From contig JAKSKD010000004.1 of NCBI GenBank assembly GCA_024401925.1, forward strand, positions 1 through 64,000: 64,000 nt of DNA. Reading direction: 5' to 3'. The position numbers and the translations under genes were made by a program. Under the pieces are notes generated by a model that was given only the letters and a program-made list of their open reading frames with translations, was not told the DNA's origin and ran no database searches. Shown here one piece after another: positions 51,223 to 59,503 of the stretch (position 1 is the stretch's first letter; each line of letters begins with the position of its first letter). Origin of the DNA: Bacteroidales bacterium (GTDB lineage: Bacteria; Bacteroidota; Bacteroidia; Bacteroidales; UBA932).

Positions 51223-51789
51223 TTAGTTTTTTTGATTCAAAAAAGTCATTGCTCTATCCGGCCCTACCGTGCAAAAATCCTTCACCCCCGCGATAACCCT
51301 GTCAAATATTCCAGGGAGCAACTCCTTATCTTCAGCGGAGATAGACCCCAGGACGAAATCCACTTGTCCCCCGCGGGAGAAATCATTTCCAATGCCGATA
51401 CGTATCCTTGTATAATCTCTGGTACCCAATTGGAGTTCAATGTTCTTCAAGCCGTTATGGCCCCCGTCGCTGCCTGATTTACGCATTCTGACTGAACCGA
51501 ATGGAAGATTCAGGTCATCACAAATCACCACAAGTTGTTCCACGGGCAGTTTAAGTTTATTCATCCAATATCTTACGGCATTTCCACTGAGATTCATATA
51601 GGTAGATGGCTTCAGAAGATACAACTTCCTGCCCTTGAACGATATTTGTGTCACATCCCCATAGCGTTCCGTAGAATAAACAGCATTGGATGCCTGTGCC
51701 CAGGCATCCAACACCATAAATCCCATATTATGCCTGGTAGAAGCATACTCCTCGCCGATATTTCCCAATCCAACGACAAGATAATTCAT
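51223..51789 (-). CDS. pth: Peptidyl-tRNA hydrolase
   Basis: Recycles peptidyl-tRNA. The 188-residue protein starts at MNYLVVGLGNIG, the usual N-terminus; an ATG at 51825 would add 12 residues and overlap the rplY stop (TAATG), so it remains possible. The active-site His is in TRHNMGF, with KPSTYMNLSG, the Asp in ICDDLNLPFG and GGHNGLKNI. It follows rplY on the same strand. Confidence 0.92.
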   Translation of the reverse strand: MNYLVVGLGNIGEEYASTRHNMGFMVLDAWAQASNAVYSTERYGDVTQISFKGRKLYLLKPSTYMNLSGNAVRYWMNKLKLPVEQLVVICDDLNLPFGSVRMRKSGSDGGHNGLKNIELQLGTRDYTRIRIGIGNDFSRGGQVDFVLGSISAEDKELLPGIFDRVIAGVKDFCTVGPDRAMTFLNQKN

Positions 51790-51824
51790 ACCCGACGTGT
51801 CAATATGTTTGCGCCAGAAGCACA

Positions 51825-52415
51825 TTATTCAGCAGCCTCAGAAGACTCCTCTGCGGAAGCAATTGAATTACGTGTTGACTTGACACCGCAAACTACTGAA
51901 CTCTTAGGTGTGACGATAGTCACATTGTCGAACTTGAGATCTCCGGCCTTGATGACTTTATCCAGTCCGAGAGCAGAGATATCAACAGGAAGCTCGTCAG
52001 GAAGGTTCTTCATAACTGCACTTACCTTGAGAGCACGTGCTGACTGGAAGAATTTTCCACCCTGCTGAACACCGACTGCATGTCCTGAAATAGAAACAGG
52101 AACATTGATTGTGATAGGGTTATTCTCATCTACTGCGAGGAAATCGACGTGAAGGCAATTGTCCTTAACAGGATGATACTGAAGTTCGTGAAGGACAGCG
52201 AAATATTTCTGTCCATTATCCAGTACTAGATCAACGATATGTGACTTAGGAGTATGTGTTACACCCATAAGTTCTTTCTCTGACACTGTAAAAAGTACGT
52301 TCTCGATTCCCTGTCCGTAAAGATTGCAAGGAACGAGGCCCTGTGCACGGAAAGCCTTGATAACGGCTTTGTTGCCGACCTGACGGATCTGGCCTTTCAA
52401 TTCAAAATGCTGCAT
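51825..52415 (-). CDS. rplY: 50S ribosomal protein L25/Ctc
   Basis: Binds 5S rRNA; this is the long form with a C-terminal TL5/Ctc domain, 196 residues. The L25 domain occupies about residues 1-95 (VLHELQYHPVKDNCLHVDF) and the Ctc domain follows (VPVSISGHAVGVQQGGKFF, GLDKVIKAGDLKFDNVTIV). The C-terminus is rich in Ser, Glu and Ala. It leads the rplY-pth pair and has an unusually long leader. Confidence 0.93.
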   Translation of the reverse strand: MQHFELKGQIRQVGNKAVIKAFRAQGLVPCNLYGQGIENVLFTVSEKELMGVTHTPKSHIVDLVLDNGQKYFAVLHELQYHPVKDNCLHVDFLAVDENNPITINVPVSISGHAVGVQQGGKFFQSARALKVSAVMKNLPDELPVDISALGLDKVIKAGDLKFDNVTIVTPKSSVVCGVKSTRNSIASAEESSEAAE

Positions 52416-52510
52416 TGTAATAAAATTAAAAATGTGTTACTCATCCCCTGCGCTTCCTGTCCGGAAGTCCGGGACCCATTGCACCAAAAAGCCTGAGCTT
52501 TTGTAAATGC
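52416..52510 (-). promoter_or_regulatory. rplY leader with hairpin and 12-codon reading frame
   Basis: About 95 bases separate the likely start of transcription from the rplY ATG. It contains a weak hairpin (AAAAGC/GCTTTT, 52487-52502) followed by a T run on the minus strand, and a short frame from ATG 52479 to TGA 52441 coding MGPGLPDRKRRG. Such leaders can control ribosomal protein genes, but here it is only a pattern. Confidence 0.3.
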
Positions 52511-52515
52511 GGGCG

Positions 52516-52523
52516 CAAATATA
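52516..52523 (-). promoter_or_regulatory. Bacteroidota -7 element for rplY-pth
   Basis: TATATTTG on the minus strand, about 100 bases before the rplY ATG. No other element is nearer. Confidence 0.55.
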
Positions 52524-52534
52524 GTAAAAATTAA

Positions 52535-53860
52535 TTACTTAACAAGACCAGTGACCTTATTCCAGGATAAAGTCCTGTAATACCCGTCGAGATATTCGTT
52601 TCCCTTTTTAGGAATATATGTACTGAAACCGGAATAGACCTTGACTTTGATAATCCCAAGAATCATATCAGTAGCAGCCCTGTAAGGAGCGGCGGCATCC
52701 AAAGCGGATTCAAGCACCGCCTTATCGGTCTTTGTTATTCCGGATTCGATGAACATACTTTCAAGGTCATAGAACCAGCACCTGTCGGGTACCGAAAAAT
52801 AATGTCCGATATCATCGGGGTCAGTTATAGCGATGTCATCAGCATATTTTGAATAAAGTTCTTTGCAAACTGACGCTAATTTATCAAGATTCTTGCAATC
52901 AACTACAGTAACTGTAGCAGAACGTTCAGACCCACGTTTGGCGTTGTAGAAATTGAAATAGTCCTCGGCCACGCCCTTGATATCAGGCTTGAGCCCGCCG
53001 AACAACCTGTCTCCCAATTTCTTGTAATCCAGACCATCCGTAAGTATTTCGGCTGGTGACATCAGAATCATATCGCACACATCCTTGAACTGATAGGCCA
53101 CCTCGATGCCGCCCATAAGGCAGGCATCAAACAAAATGTAGTCGTAATGTCCCGGCAGACTGCCGGCCATTTCAATCACATCAGATTCCAGGGACATCGA
53201 TCTGAGAGACTCAATGAAAAGCTGACGCCCGAAGCTCTTGGTCTTCGGGAGTGACGGATCCCGCTCAAAAGGCACATAGTCGCATGCGCCCACAGGAAGA
53301 GGATGTTCCTGTTCTGGCACATTGCTTCCGGCAAGCATCGATTTTGATGACGGGGGCACAGGGTTCTCATAATAGCCCCTCGGAGTCCAGCCGGACCCGT
53401 GAGAGGTGAATATGAGGCCGTAACTGTCCGACGGGAACATACTGCGAACGTCAGAAATGGTTTCGTTCATTGTCCGTGGGTCCGCCAGCAGGTTGATTGT
53501 ACCGTCGGCTCTGCGCATAGGGAAAGCCTTAAGCGTATCAAGAACGACATTGTCCTTGTCTCTGTACAATCTTATGAGGTATGGATTCGAATCAAAAATG
53601 CCTCTGGTATCAACCGGTTTAAAAAACATCTGGCTGATAACAAGCATGACCTTCTTGTCTTTCGCTGAAGGAATATTGCCCGAAGCCAGCTCCCGGATGT
53701 CATCAGACAGATTAAAATCCAGATCGTTTCTGCCGACTGAATATAGTATTGACACGTGGTCATACCTTACCTCTTCAGGCTCAACCTTACTGCACTGGCA
53801 GGAGGAGACACCAAGAAAAGTCAGCGCAAACGCTAAAAATATGTACTTTGAACCTTTCAT
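52535..53860 (-). CDS. C11 clostripain-family cysteine protease, lipoprotein
   Basis: A 441-residue lipoprotein (signal ends VSSC; start ATG 53860, a TTG four codons upstream lies in the leader). The caspase-like catalytic pair is His154 in FTSHGSGW and Cys247 in [10 protein letters not shown]11 proteases in Bacteroidota cleave after Arg or Lys, often after self-processing. The chain is of the usual length for the surface forms. It is divergent from tyrS and its -7 element is nearly at the ATG. Confidence 0.88.
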   Translation of the reverse strand: MKGSKYIFLAFALTFLGVSSCQCSKVEPEEVRYDHVSILYSVGRNDLDFNLSDDIRELASGNIPSAKDKKVMLVISQMFFKPVDTRGIFDSNPYLIRLYRDKDNVVLDTLKAFPMRRADGTINLLADPRTMNETISDVRSMFPSDSYGLIFTSHGSGWTPRGYYENPVPPSSKSMLAGSNVPEQEHPLPVGACDYVPFERDPSLPKTKSFGRQLFIESLRSMSLESDVIEMAGSLPGHYDYILFDACLMGGIEVAYQFKDVCDMILMSPAEILTDGLDYKKLGDRLFGGLKPDIKGVAEDYFNFYNAKRGSERSATVTVVDCKNLDKLASVCKELYSKYADDIAITDPDDIGHYFSVPDRCWFYDLESMFIESGITKTDKAVLESALDAAAPYRAATDMILGIIKVKVYSGFSTYIPKKGNEYLDGYYRTLSWNKVTGLVK

Positions 53861-53869
53861 AACATCGGA

Positions 53870-53877
53870 CAAATTTA
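53870..53877 (-). promoter_or_regulatory. Bacteroidota -7 element for the C11 protease
   Basis: TAAATTTG on the minus strand, 9 bases before the ATG: leaderless or nearly so. Confidence 0.55.
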
Positions 53878-53889
53878 CAATTATTTGAC

Positions 53890-53897
53890 TAAATTTG
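53890..53897 (+). promoter_or_regulatory. Bacteroidota -7 element for the tyrS operon
   Basis: TAAATTTG, 29 bases before the tyrS ATG at 53927. The in-frame TTG at 53885 lies upstream of it and cannot be the start. Confidence 0.6.
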
Positions 53898-53926
53898 CAC
53901 TTTATACAATATCAAAAGCAGATTCG

Positions 53927-55216
53927 ATGAAAAATTTTGTAGAAGAACTCAAGTGGAGAGGTATGATTCACGACATCATGCCGGGGACCGAAGAAGAATT
54001 GATGAAAGGTCCTTCAGCCGCGTATGTAGGCATTGACCCTACCGGCGACTCGCTTCATATCGGCCACCTTGTAAGTATAATGATACTCAAGCATTTCCAG
54101 TCCTGCGGTCACAAGCCGTACGCGCTTGTCGGAGGAGCGACCGGAATGATCGGAGACCCGTCAATGAAATCCCAGGAGAGGAATCTTCTCGACGAAGCAA
54201 CTCTGGCCCACAATGTTGAATGCATCAAGGCACAGCTGGGACGCTTCCTCGATTTCGAATCAGCTGCACCGAATAAGGCCGAACTGGTGAACAATTATGA
54301 ATGGATGAAGGACTACACTTTCATCAACTTCACCAGAGACATAGGCAAACTCATCACTGTCAATTATATGATGTCGAAAGACTCCGTGAAGAAGAGGTTG
54401 TCAAGGGACTCTTCCGAAGGAATGTCTTTCACGGAATTCACATACCAGTTGCTTCAGGGATATGATTTTCTCTATCTCTACGAGCATAAGGGAGTGAAAC
54501 TCCAGCTCGGAGGCGCGGACCAGTGGGGAAACATCACGACCGGTACGGAACTTATCAGGCGCACCTGCGGTGGAGAAGCATTTGCCCTCACCTGCCCGCT
54601 CATCACCAAGTCTGACGGCGGTAAGTTCGGAAAGACTGAGAAGGGAAACATCTGGCTGGATGCAGAGCGCACTTCCCCTTACCAGTTCTACCAGTTCTGG
54701 CTCAATGTTTCGGATGATGATGCCGAAAAATATATCAAGATTTTCACAATGCTCGACAGGGAGACAATCGAAGGAGCCATTGCAGAGCACCGCGAGGACC
54801 CGGGACAGCGCCGTCTTCAGAAACTTCTCGCAAAGGAAATCACGATAATGGTTCACGGGGAGAAAGAATATGAGAATGCCGTCAAGGCATCCCAGATGCT
54901 TTTCGGCAAGGCCACTGCAGATGATCTCCGCAGCCTCGATGAAAAGACCTTCCTTGCAGTATTCGACGGAGTCCCTACATTTGACATTGAGAGAGCCAAG
55001 CTCCCGGTACCGGTACTTGATTTCCTGGCAGTGGAGACAGCTATCTTCCCGTCAAAGGGTGAAGCCCGCAAGATGATTCAGGGCAACGGTTTCAGCCTCA
55101 ACAAAGAGAAAGTTACCGACATCAACTACCAGATTGAAGAAAAGGATATCCTCGACGGAAAATATATTCTCGCCCAGAAGGGAAAGAAAGATTATTACAT
55201 CATAAACATCAAATAA
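53927..55216 (+). CDS. tyrS: Tyrosyl-tRNA synthetase
   Basis: A 429-residue class I synthetase from the ATG at 53927 ([13 protein letters not shown]). HIGH is [12 protein letters not shown]; the KMSKS equivalent is KFGKTEKG; the tyrosine pocket is [33 protein letters not shown]-terminal S4 RNA-binding domain (about 360-429) ends the protein. It leads an operon with rbfA and an FtsX-type permease. Confidence 0.96.
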   Translation: MKNFVEELKWRGMIHDIMPGTEEELMKGPSAAYVGIDPTGDSLHIGHLVSIMILKHFQSCGHKPYALVGGATGMIGDPSMKSQERNLLDEATLAHNVECIKAQLGRFLDFESAAPNKAELVNNYEWMKDYTFINFTRDIGKLITVNYMMSKDSVKKRLSRDSSEGMSFTEFTYQLLQGYDFLYLYEHKGVKLQLGGADQWGNITTGTELIRRTCGGEAFALTCPLITKSDGGKFGKTEKGNIWLDAERTSPYQFYQFWLNVSDDDAEKYIKIFTMLDRETIEGAIAEHREDPGQRRLQKLLAKEITIMVHGEKEYENAVKASQMLFGKATADDLRSLDEKTFLAVFDGVPTFDIERAKLPVPVLDFLAVETAIFPSKGEARKMIQGNGFSLNKEKVTDINYQIEEKDILDGKYILAQKGKKDYYIINIK

Positions 55217-55217
55217 T

Positions 55218-55565
55218 ATGGACCAGGCGCCATCAACAAGGCAGTTGAAAGTTGCAAGGGAAATCCAGAAGAATCTGGCTGAAATCATCCGCAGCCGCGG
55301 GATGGCGGCATTTGACGGAGCCCTGGTGACAGTCAGCGAGGTAAGGGTAAGTCCTGACCTGAGCATAGCGAAGACTTTCGTCAGCATTTTCCCGTCTGAA
55401 AAGGCGGAGAAAGTAATGGGACTGCTCGAGGACAATATGAAGGAGCTGAGAGGAGCCCTCGGAAGGAATATGGGAAAGCAACTGCGCATCGTCCCAGAGA
55501 TTAACTTCCTGCTGGACAGCACTCTGGACTATGCCGAACATATCGACGAACTCCTGAAGAAGTGA
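55218..55565 (+). CDS. rbfA: 30S ribosome-binding factor A
   Basis: A 115-residue KH-fold factor for 16S rRNA maturation at the 5' end. It shows the family start RQLKVAREIQKNLAEIIRS, VSEVRVSPDLSIAKTFVSI and the closing NFLLDSTLDYAEHIDELL. One base separates it from tyrS, and its TGA overlaps the GTG start of the permease. Confidence 0.93.
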   Translation: MDQAPSTRQLKVAREIQKNLAEIIRSRGMAAFDGALVTVSEVRVSPDLSIAKTFVSIFPSEKAEKVMGLLEDNMKELRGALGRNMGKQLRIVPEINFLLDSTLDYAEHIDELLKK

Positions 55566-56779
55566 ACCTGCCTCTTTTCATAGCCGGAAGATACCTGTTC
55601 GCCAAGAAATCGCACAACGTAATCAATGTCATTTCTGCGATCAGCGCTATCGGTATGGCTGTAGGTACCGCCGTTCTGGTCATTATCCTTTCCGTCTATA
55701 ACGGCTTTGACGACCTGATACGGAAGGCCGTCGACGACATAGGACCGGATTTTCAAATCACACCGGCGAAAGGCAAGGTCTTTGACCAGTCAACAGTGGA
55801 TTTATCTTGGCTCAAGAATAATCCGACAGTCACAAGTGTGGACGGAATACTCCAGGATGAAGTCTTTATCAGCTACGAAGGCCGTCAGGGGCTTGCCTAT
55901 GCTAAAGGCGTCAGCGGGTCATATCTTGATAACGAACTGATTTCCAAGCATATAATCAACGGAGAATTCATCCTGAACTATGGAGATATCCCATACTGTG
56001 CAGTAGGTTCGGCCTTGGCATACCAGATGGAAATCAATCCGAGATTCCTTGCGCCCGTGGAAATCTTCTACCCCGAAAGAGGCCGGAATATCTCTCTGTC
56101 AAATCCTGCAGCATCGCTCAACAAGATATCCGTGCATCCGTCCTGCACCTTTTCCGTAAGTTCAGACATTGACGCCTCACTGATTATTCTTCCTATCGAG
56201 TCTATGCGCGAACTGCTGGGCTATGAAGCAGAGGTTTCCGCGCTTGAGGTCAGACTGGACGAGAAAAGCACAGCGGGAGAGACAAGACGCCTGAGAAAAG
56301 AACTGGAATCACGTTTCAACGACGGATATATCGTAAAAGACAAGTTCAGTCAGAATGAAGCCCTCTACAAGATGATGCGGTACGAGAAAATCTCTATTTT
56401 CCTCATTCTCATCTTTATCATTATCATCATCGCTTTCAATATCTTCGGCTCACTTTCAATGCTGATAATTGAAAAGACGGAAGACATATCGACATTGAAG
56501 AGCCTTGGAGCAACAGAAAAACTGACGAGGAGAATCTTCGTCCTTGAAGGATGGCTGATTTCACTGCTTGGCCTGATTGCAGGTCTTGCGGCAGGTGTAG
56601 CACTTGCTCTTCTGCAACAGAAATTCGGATTCGTCCGTCTGCCCGGAAACTACCTGATCAGCGCGTACCCTGTCGTAATTAAAGCCGGCGACATCATCGT
56701 CACCGCACTTGGAGTAGCCCTGATAGGTTATTTTATTGCTCTTCTTCCAACAAGGTCCCTTCCTCAGGCGCAGGAGTAA
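55562..56779 (+). CDS. FtsX/LolE-family ABC permease
   Basis: A 405-residue inner-membrane permease of the MacB/LolCDE type: one N-terminal membrane helix (IGMAVGTAVLVIILSVY), a large periplasmic domain (about 50-270) and three C-terminal helices (ISIFLILIFIIIIIAFNIF, LISLLGLIAGLAAGVALALL and VTALGVALIGYFIALLP). It may release lipoproteins to the outer membrane. The start is GTG at 55562, overlapping the rbfA stop (GTGA). No ATPase partner is adjacent. The 3' end overlaps rmuC by 47 bases. Confidence 0.87.
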   Translation: MNLPLFIAGRYLFAKKSHNVINVISAISAIGMAVGTAVLVIILSVYNGFDDLIRKAVDDIGPDFQITPAKGKVFDQSTVDLSWLKNNPTVTSVDGILQDEVFISYEGRQGLAYAKGVSGSYLDNELISKHIINGEFILNYGDIPYCAVGSALAYQMEINPRFLAPVEIFYPERGRNISLSNPAASLNKISVHPSCTFSVSSDIDASLIILPIESMRELLGYEAEVSALEVRLDEKSTAGETRRLRKELESRFNDGYIVKDKFSQNEALYKMMRYEKISIFLILIFIIIIIAFNIFGSLSMLIIEKTEDISTLKSLGATEKLTRRIFVLEGWLISLLGLIAGLAAGVALALLQQKFGFVRLPGNYLISAYPVVIKAGDIIVTALGVALIGYFIALLPTRSLPQAQE

Positions 56780-58070
56780 GTTCCGAAGGTATTATTGACT
56801 CTTTTCCCATCACCATCCTGGCTCCCGGCTTGAGTTTTCCGCCGGATTTTTTAGGAGAGGCTCCGAGTTTTTCCAGTTTCTCAATTTTCCTGATGACAGA
56901 CTGGTTCGACTCGACCAGTTTTTTCTTGGATTCCTCGTATGCCAGAGTTGCCGTCTCCAGATTTTTGCCGATTTTGACGTAGGATTCCATCCATCCTTTC
57001 AACTGGCTCATCAGTTCCTCCGCAGTCCTGTACACGTCTGCGATATTGCGTTCCTGACTGTACTGCCGCCAGCTCATTTGTATCATATTCAGTACGATCA
57101 CAAGAGTCATCTGGCTGACTATCAGTACATTATTATCCTTTGCAACCTGCCAGAGCATCGGTTCCTCCTCCAGCATGAGTCGGAATGCACCTTCCATAGG
57201 GATGAACATGATGTTATAGTCCACTTTCTTCTTCCCGTCCGGAATATAAGAGGCATAATCCTTCTTCTTCAGTTCATCCACATGGCTGCGTACGCTTCTG
57301 ACATGTTCCTTAGCAAAACGCTTCTTCTCCTCAACAGTATCCGCATTCATATATTCCTTGTAGGAATTCAAACTGACTTTCGAATCGATTATCACTGTGG
57401 TTTCATCAGGATACAGTACCATAACATCCGGTATCATCGTCCCTCCCGTTTCACTCTTGACTTCGTGTCCGGCCTCATCCGTTATTACTCTTTGGGCGAC
57501 GAAATGCTGACCTTCCACAAGCCCTGAATTCTTCAGCACATCCACCAGGAGCATCTCTCCGAAATCACCTTGCACCTTTGAGTAGCCTGTCAGGGCATTC
57601 GAGAGTTTGTTGGCTTCCTCCCCCACCTTATTGGACCTTTCCATCACCTGCTCAATCAGTGTCTTCAGCGAGGCACTCTGCTCCACATTTCTGGTCTGGG
57701 ACTCACGGACGACCTTGTCAAAATCCTCGAATTTCTTCTCGACAGGCTTGAGAATCTGAGCGATGGACTCGGAGCTCTTCCTGTTGAAGGACTCTGCATT
57801 CTCTGCGGCAAGTGCCTTGAAAGCATCCTTCATATTCTCCAGATCCTTAGCCTTCTGTTCTGCCTGTGCAGCCTCCGCTTTGTCTCTCTGCTCGTTGAAT
57901 TGGCGGAAAATTTCATCCTTCGCTACCAGCTGAGCCTCAAGGGTCGCCTTCTGAGTTAGCAAATCAGTTTTCTCTCTATAAAGCCCACGCACTTTTCCGG
58001 ACTGTGAAATGACCAGTGCGGCAAGGCATATTACGGTAATTGAAAGTAAGATGATAATATACAGTTCCAT
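56733..58070 (-). CDS. rmuC: DNA recombination protein RmuC
   Basis: A 445-residue protein with an N-terminal membrane helix (about 3-22), a long coiled coil (about 25-165) and the RmuC nuclease-like domain with GDFGEMLLVDVLKNSGL, PDVMVLYPDETTVIIDSKVSL and FIPMEGAFRLML. RmuC limits DNA inversions at short repeats in E. coli. It has its own region after the rpmH terminator, but no clear -7 element is seen. Confidence 0.9.
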   Translation of the reverse strand: MELYIIILLSITVICLAALVISQSGKVRGLYREKTDLLTQKATLEAQLVAKDEIFRQFNEQRDKAEAAQAEQKAKDLENMKDAFKALAAENAESFNRKSSESIAQILKPVEKKFEDFDKVVRESQTRNVEQSASLKTLIEQVMERSNKVGEEANKLSNALTGYSKVQGDFGEMLLVDVLKNSGLVEGQHFVAQRVITDEAGHEVKSETGGTMIPDVMVLYPDETTVIIDSKVSLNSYKEYMNADTVEEKKRFAKEHVRSVRSHVDELKKKDYASYIPDGKKKVDYNIMFIPMEGAFRLMLEEEPMLWQVAKDNNVLIVSQMTLVIVLNMIQMSWRQYSQERNIADVYRTAEELMSQLKGWMESYVKIGKNLETATLAYEESKKKLVESNQSVIRKIEKLEKLGASPKKSGGKLKPGARMVMGKESIIPSELTPAPEEGTLLEEEQ

Positions 58071-58089
58071 ATTCGGCGACTAATATACG

Positions 58090-58115
58090 AAAAAAGGTCA
58101 CGGAAACGTGACCTT
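58090..58115 (-). terminator. Rho-independent terminator of rpmH
   Basis: On the minus strand a perfect 9-bp stem (AAGGTCACG with CGTGACCTT), a TTTC tetraloop and a T run, 30 bases past the rpmH stop. Confidence 0.9.
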
Positions 58116-58144
58116 CAAAAGACAAAATCTTATTTTCCCGTTGA

Positions 58145-58297
58145 CTAGAATCTATCCTCTGATGAAACAGTCAATTTCTTGCGACCGTGACGGCGACGTG
58201 AAGCAAGGACTCTGCGGCCATTTGCAGAAGACATACGCTCACGAAAACCGTGCTTATTTACGCGCTTGCGTCTTGAAGGTTGGAATGTTCTTTTCAT
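58145..58297 (-). CDS. rpmH: 50S ribosomal protein L34
   Basis: A 50-residue, very basic ribosomal protein with the L34 start [20 protein letters not shown] and the [21 protein letters not shown] block. It is too short for common length cut-offs. In many bacteria rpmH is beside rnpA and dnaA; here it stands alone, with its own promoter at 58334 and a strong terminator. Confidence 0.95.
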   Translation of the reverse strand: MKRTFQPSRRKRVNKHGFRERMSSANGRRVLASRRRHGRKKLTVSSEDRF

Positions 58298-58333
58298 TTC
58301 TATCTATTTTTATATTATTCAGAATCGGGAGGG

Positions 58334-58341
58334 CAAAGTTA
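58334..58341 (-). promoter_or_regulatory. Bacteroidota promoter of rpmH, across the rsmG stop codon
   Basis: TAACTTTG on the minus strand with TTTG at 58362-58365, 20 bases upstream, both within or next to the end of rsmG. A full consensus match. Confidence 0.75.
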
Positions 58342-58914
58342 TGATTTTTCAATTTGAATCACAAATTTTTCTCTAAAATATTCATTATCATACACAGCAT
58401 CTATTCTGTGTACGGTAATAGAGGCCGGATTAAGCCTGAAACGACGCAGAAGAACAGCAATTTCCTCATTCACATCACCACCCTTCAAATACAGAATACT
58501 TTTCCTGTACTTTCCCCTTACCCAGGGATAAAAATTCTCCAGAGAAGTTACCGCGCGGGAAACTACATAATCAAACTCCTCCCCTATGCTCTCGGCACGT
58601 GCATTTATGCACGTCACATTGTCCAGACCCAGCGATTCAGCCACAGCAGAAGCCACTTTAATCTTTTTGCCTATGGAGTCACACAGCGTAAACTTTGTCT
58701 CCGGGAACTTGATAGCCAGAGGGATTCCCGGGAATCCGCCTCCTGTGCCGACATCCAGAACCGTCTCCCCCGGATTGAAGGAAAAGAATTCGGAAATGGC
58801 CAGACTATGCAGGATGTGATGTTCATAGATATTGTCGATATCCTTGCGCGATATGACATTTATCTTTTCATTCCACTGTCTGTAGAGTTCGACCGCATCG
58901 TCATATCTGCTCAT
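58339..58914 (-). CDS. rsmG: 16S rRNA guanine-527 N7-methyltransferase
   Basis: A 191-residue SAM-dependent methyltransferase (GidB). Motifs: LYRQWNEKINVISRKD at the N-terminus, VLDVGTGGGFPGIPLAI for SAM binding and VVSRAVTSLENFYPW. Loss of this enzyme gives low-level streptomycin resistance in other bacteria. It overlaps the sigma factor gene by 14 bases. Confidence 0.94.
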   Translation of the reverse strand: MSRYDDAVELYRQWNEKINVISRKDIDNIYEHHILHSLAISEFFSFNPGETVLDVGTGGGFPGIPLAIKFPETKFTLCDSIGKKIKVASAVAESLGLDNVTCINARAESIGEEFDYVVSRAVTSLENFYPWVRGKYRKSILYLKGGDVNEEIAVLLRRFRLNPASITVHRIDAVYDNEYFREKFVIQIEKS

Positions 58915-59503
58915 CCTGTCTGCTTAATTTTTCTATTATTTCACGGGCTCTGCGCAACCTCGTTCTCACCGTATTCAACTCAAGCCCGGTAGTCTCGGCA
59001 ATCTCTTTGTACTGCATCTCATCAATGATGCGGAGCTTGGCCACCTCCCTGTAAAGTTCAGGAAGTTTGCTGATATATCCGGTCTTTTCTTCCTGATCTT
59101 CATTCTTTATGATGGAATCAAGCGGAGTATCAATCCTGTCCGGAATTGAATCCGCCACGTTTCCGGGCTTCGAATCATCATCGATATAGACGACCTGATT
59201 TTTAGGATGCACTTTGTTCTCCCCCTCCAGTACATCAAGCGCGGTATTCTTTGCAATGACCTTCAGCCAGGTGGAAAAACGGCTGATGGAAGGGTCGAAT
59301 GTACCTATCTGCCGAAAGGCTTTCTCGAAACTGCGGGAGCAGATATCATCGATATAAAATGCATCAAGCGACTTGATGGTCTTGTGCAAATATTCCCTCA
59401 ACTCTCCAGAATAAGAATCCCAAAGAGCCGTGAACGCGTGGCCGTCACCTCTGACAGCACGCAGCACAAGTTCATCAGTGGGCCTCGAGCCAGTTTTTAC
59501 CAT
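58901..59503 (-). CDS. ECF-type RNA polymerase sigma factor
   Basis: A 200-residue sigma-70-family factor with region 2 (RAVRGDGHAFTALWDSYSGEL, DICSRSFEKAF, FSTWLKVIAKNTALDVL) and region 4 (YREVAKLRIIDEMQYKEIAETTGLELNTVRTRLRRAREII). No anti-sigma gene is adjacent. The start is the ATG at 59503; a TTG four codons earlier is weaker. It overlaps the 3' end of polA by 29 bases and rsmG by 14, so it is cotranscribed with both. Confidence 0.88.
   Translation of the reverse strand: MVKTGSRPTDELVLRAVRGDGHAFTALWDSYSGELREYLHKTIKSLDAFYIDDICSRSFEKAFRQIGTFDPSISRFSTWLKVIAKNTALDVLEGENKVHPKNQVVYIDDDSKPGNVADSIPDRIDTPLDSIIKNEDQEEKTGYISKLPELYREVAKLRIIDEMQYKEIAETTGLELNTVRTRLRRAREIIEKLSRQDEQI

Noticed and set aside
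58354-58992. 212-residue open frame on the plus strand opposite rsmG
   Set aside because: The rsmG SAM motif VLDVGTGGGFPG on the other strand is decisive.
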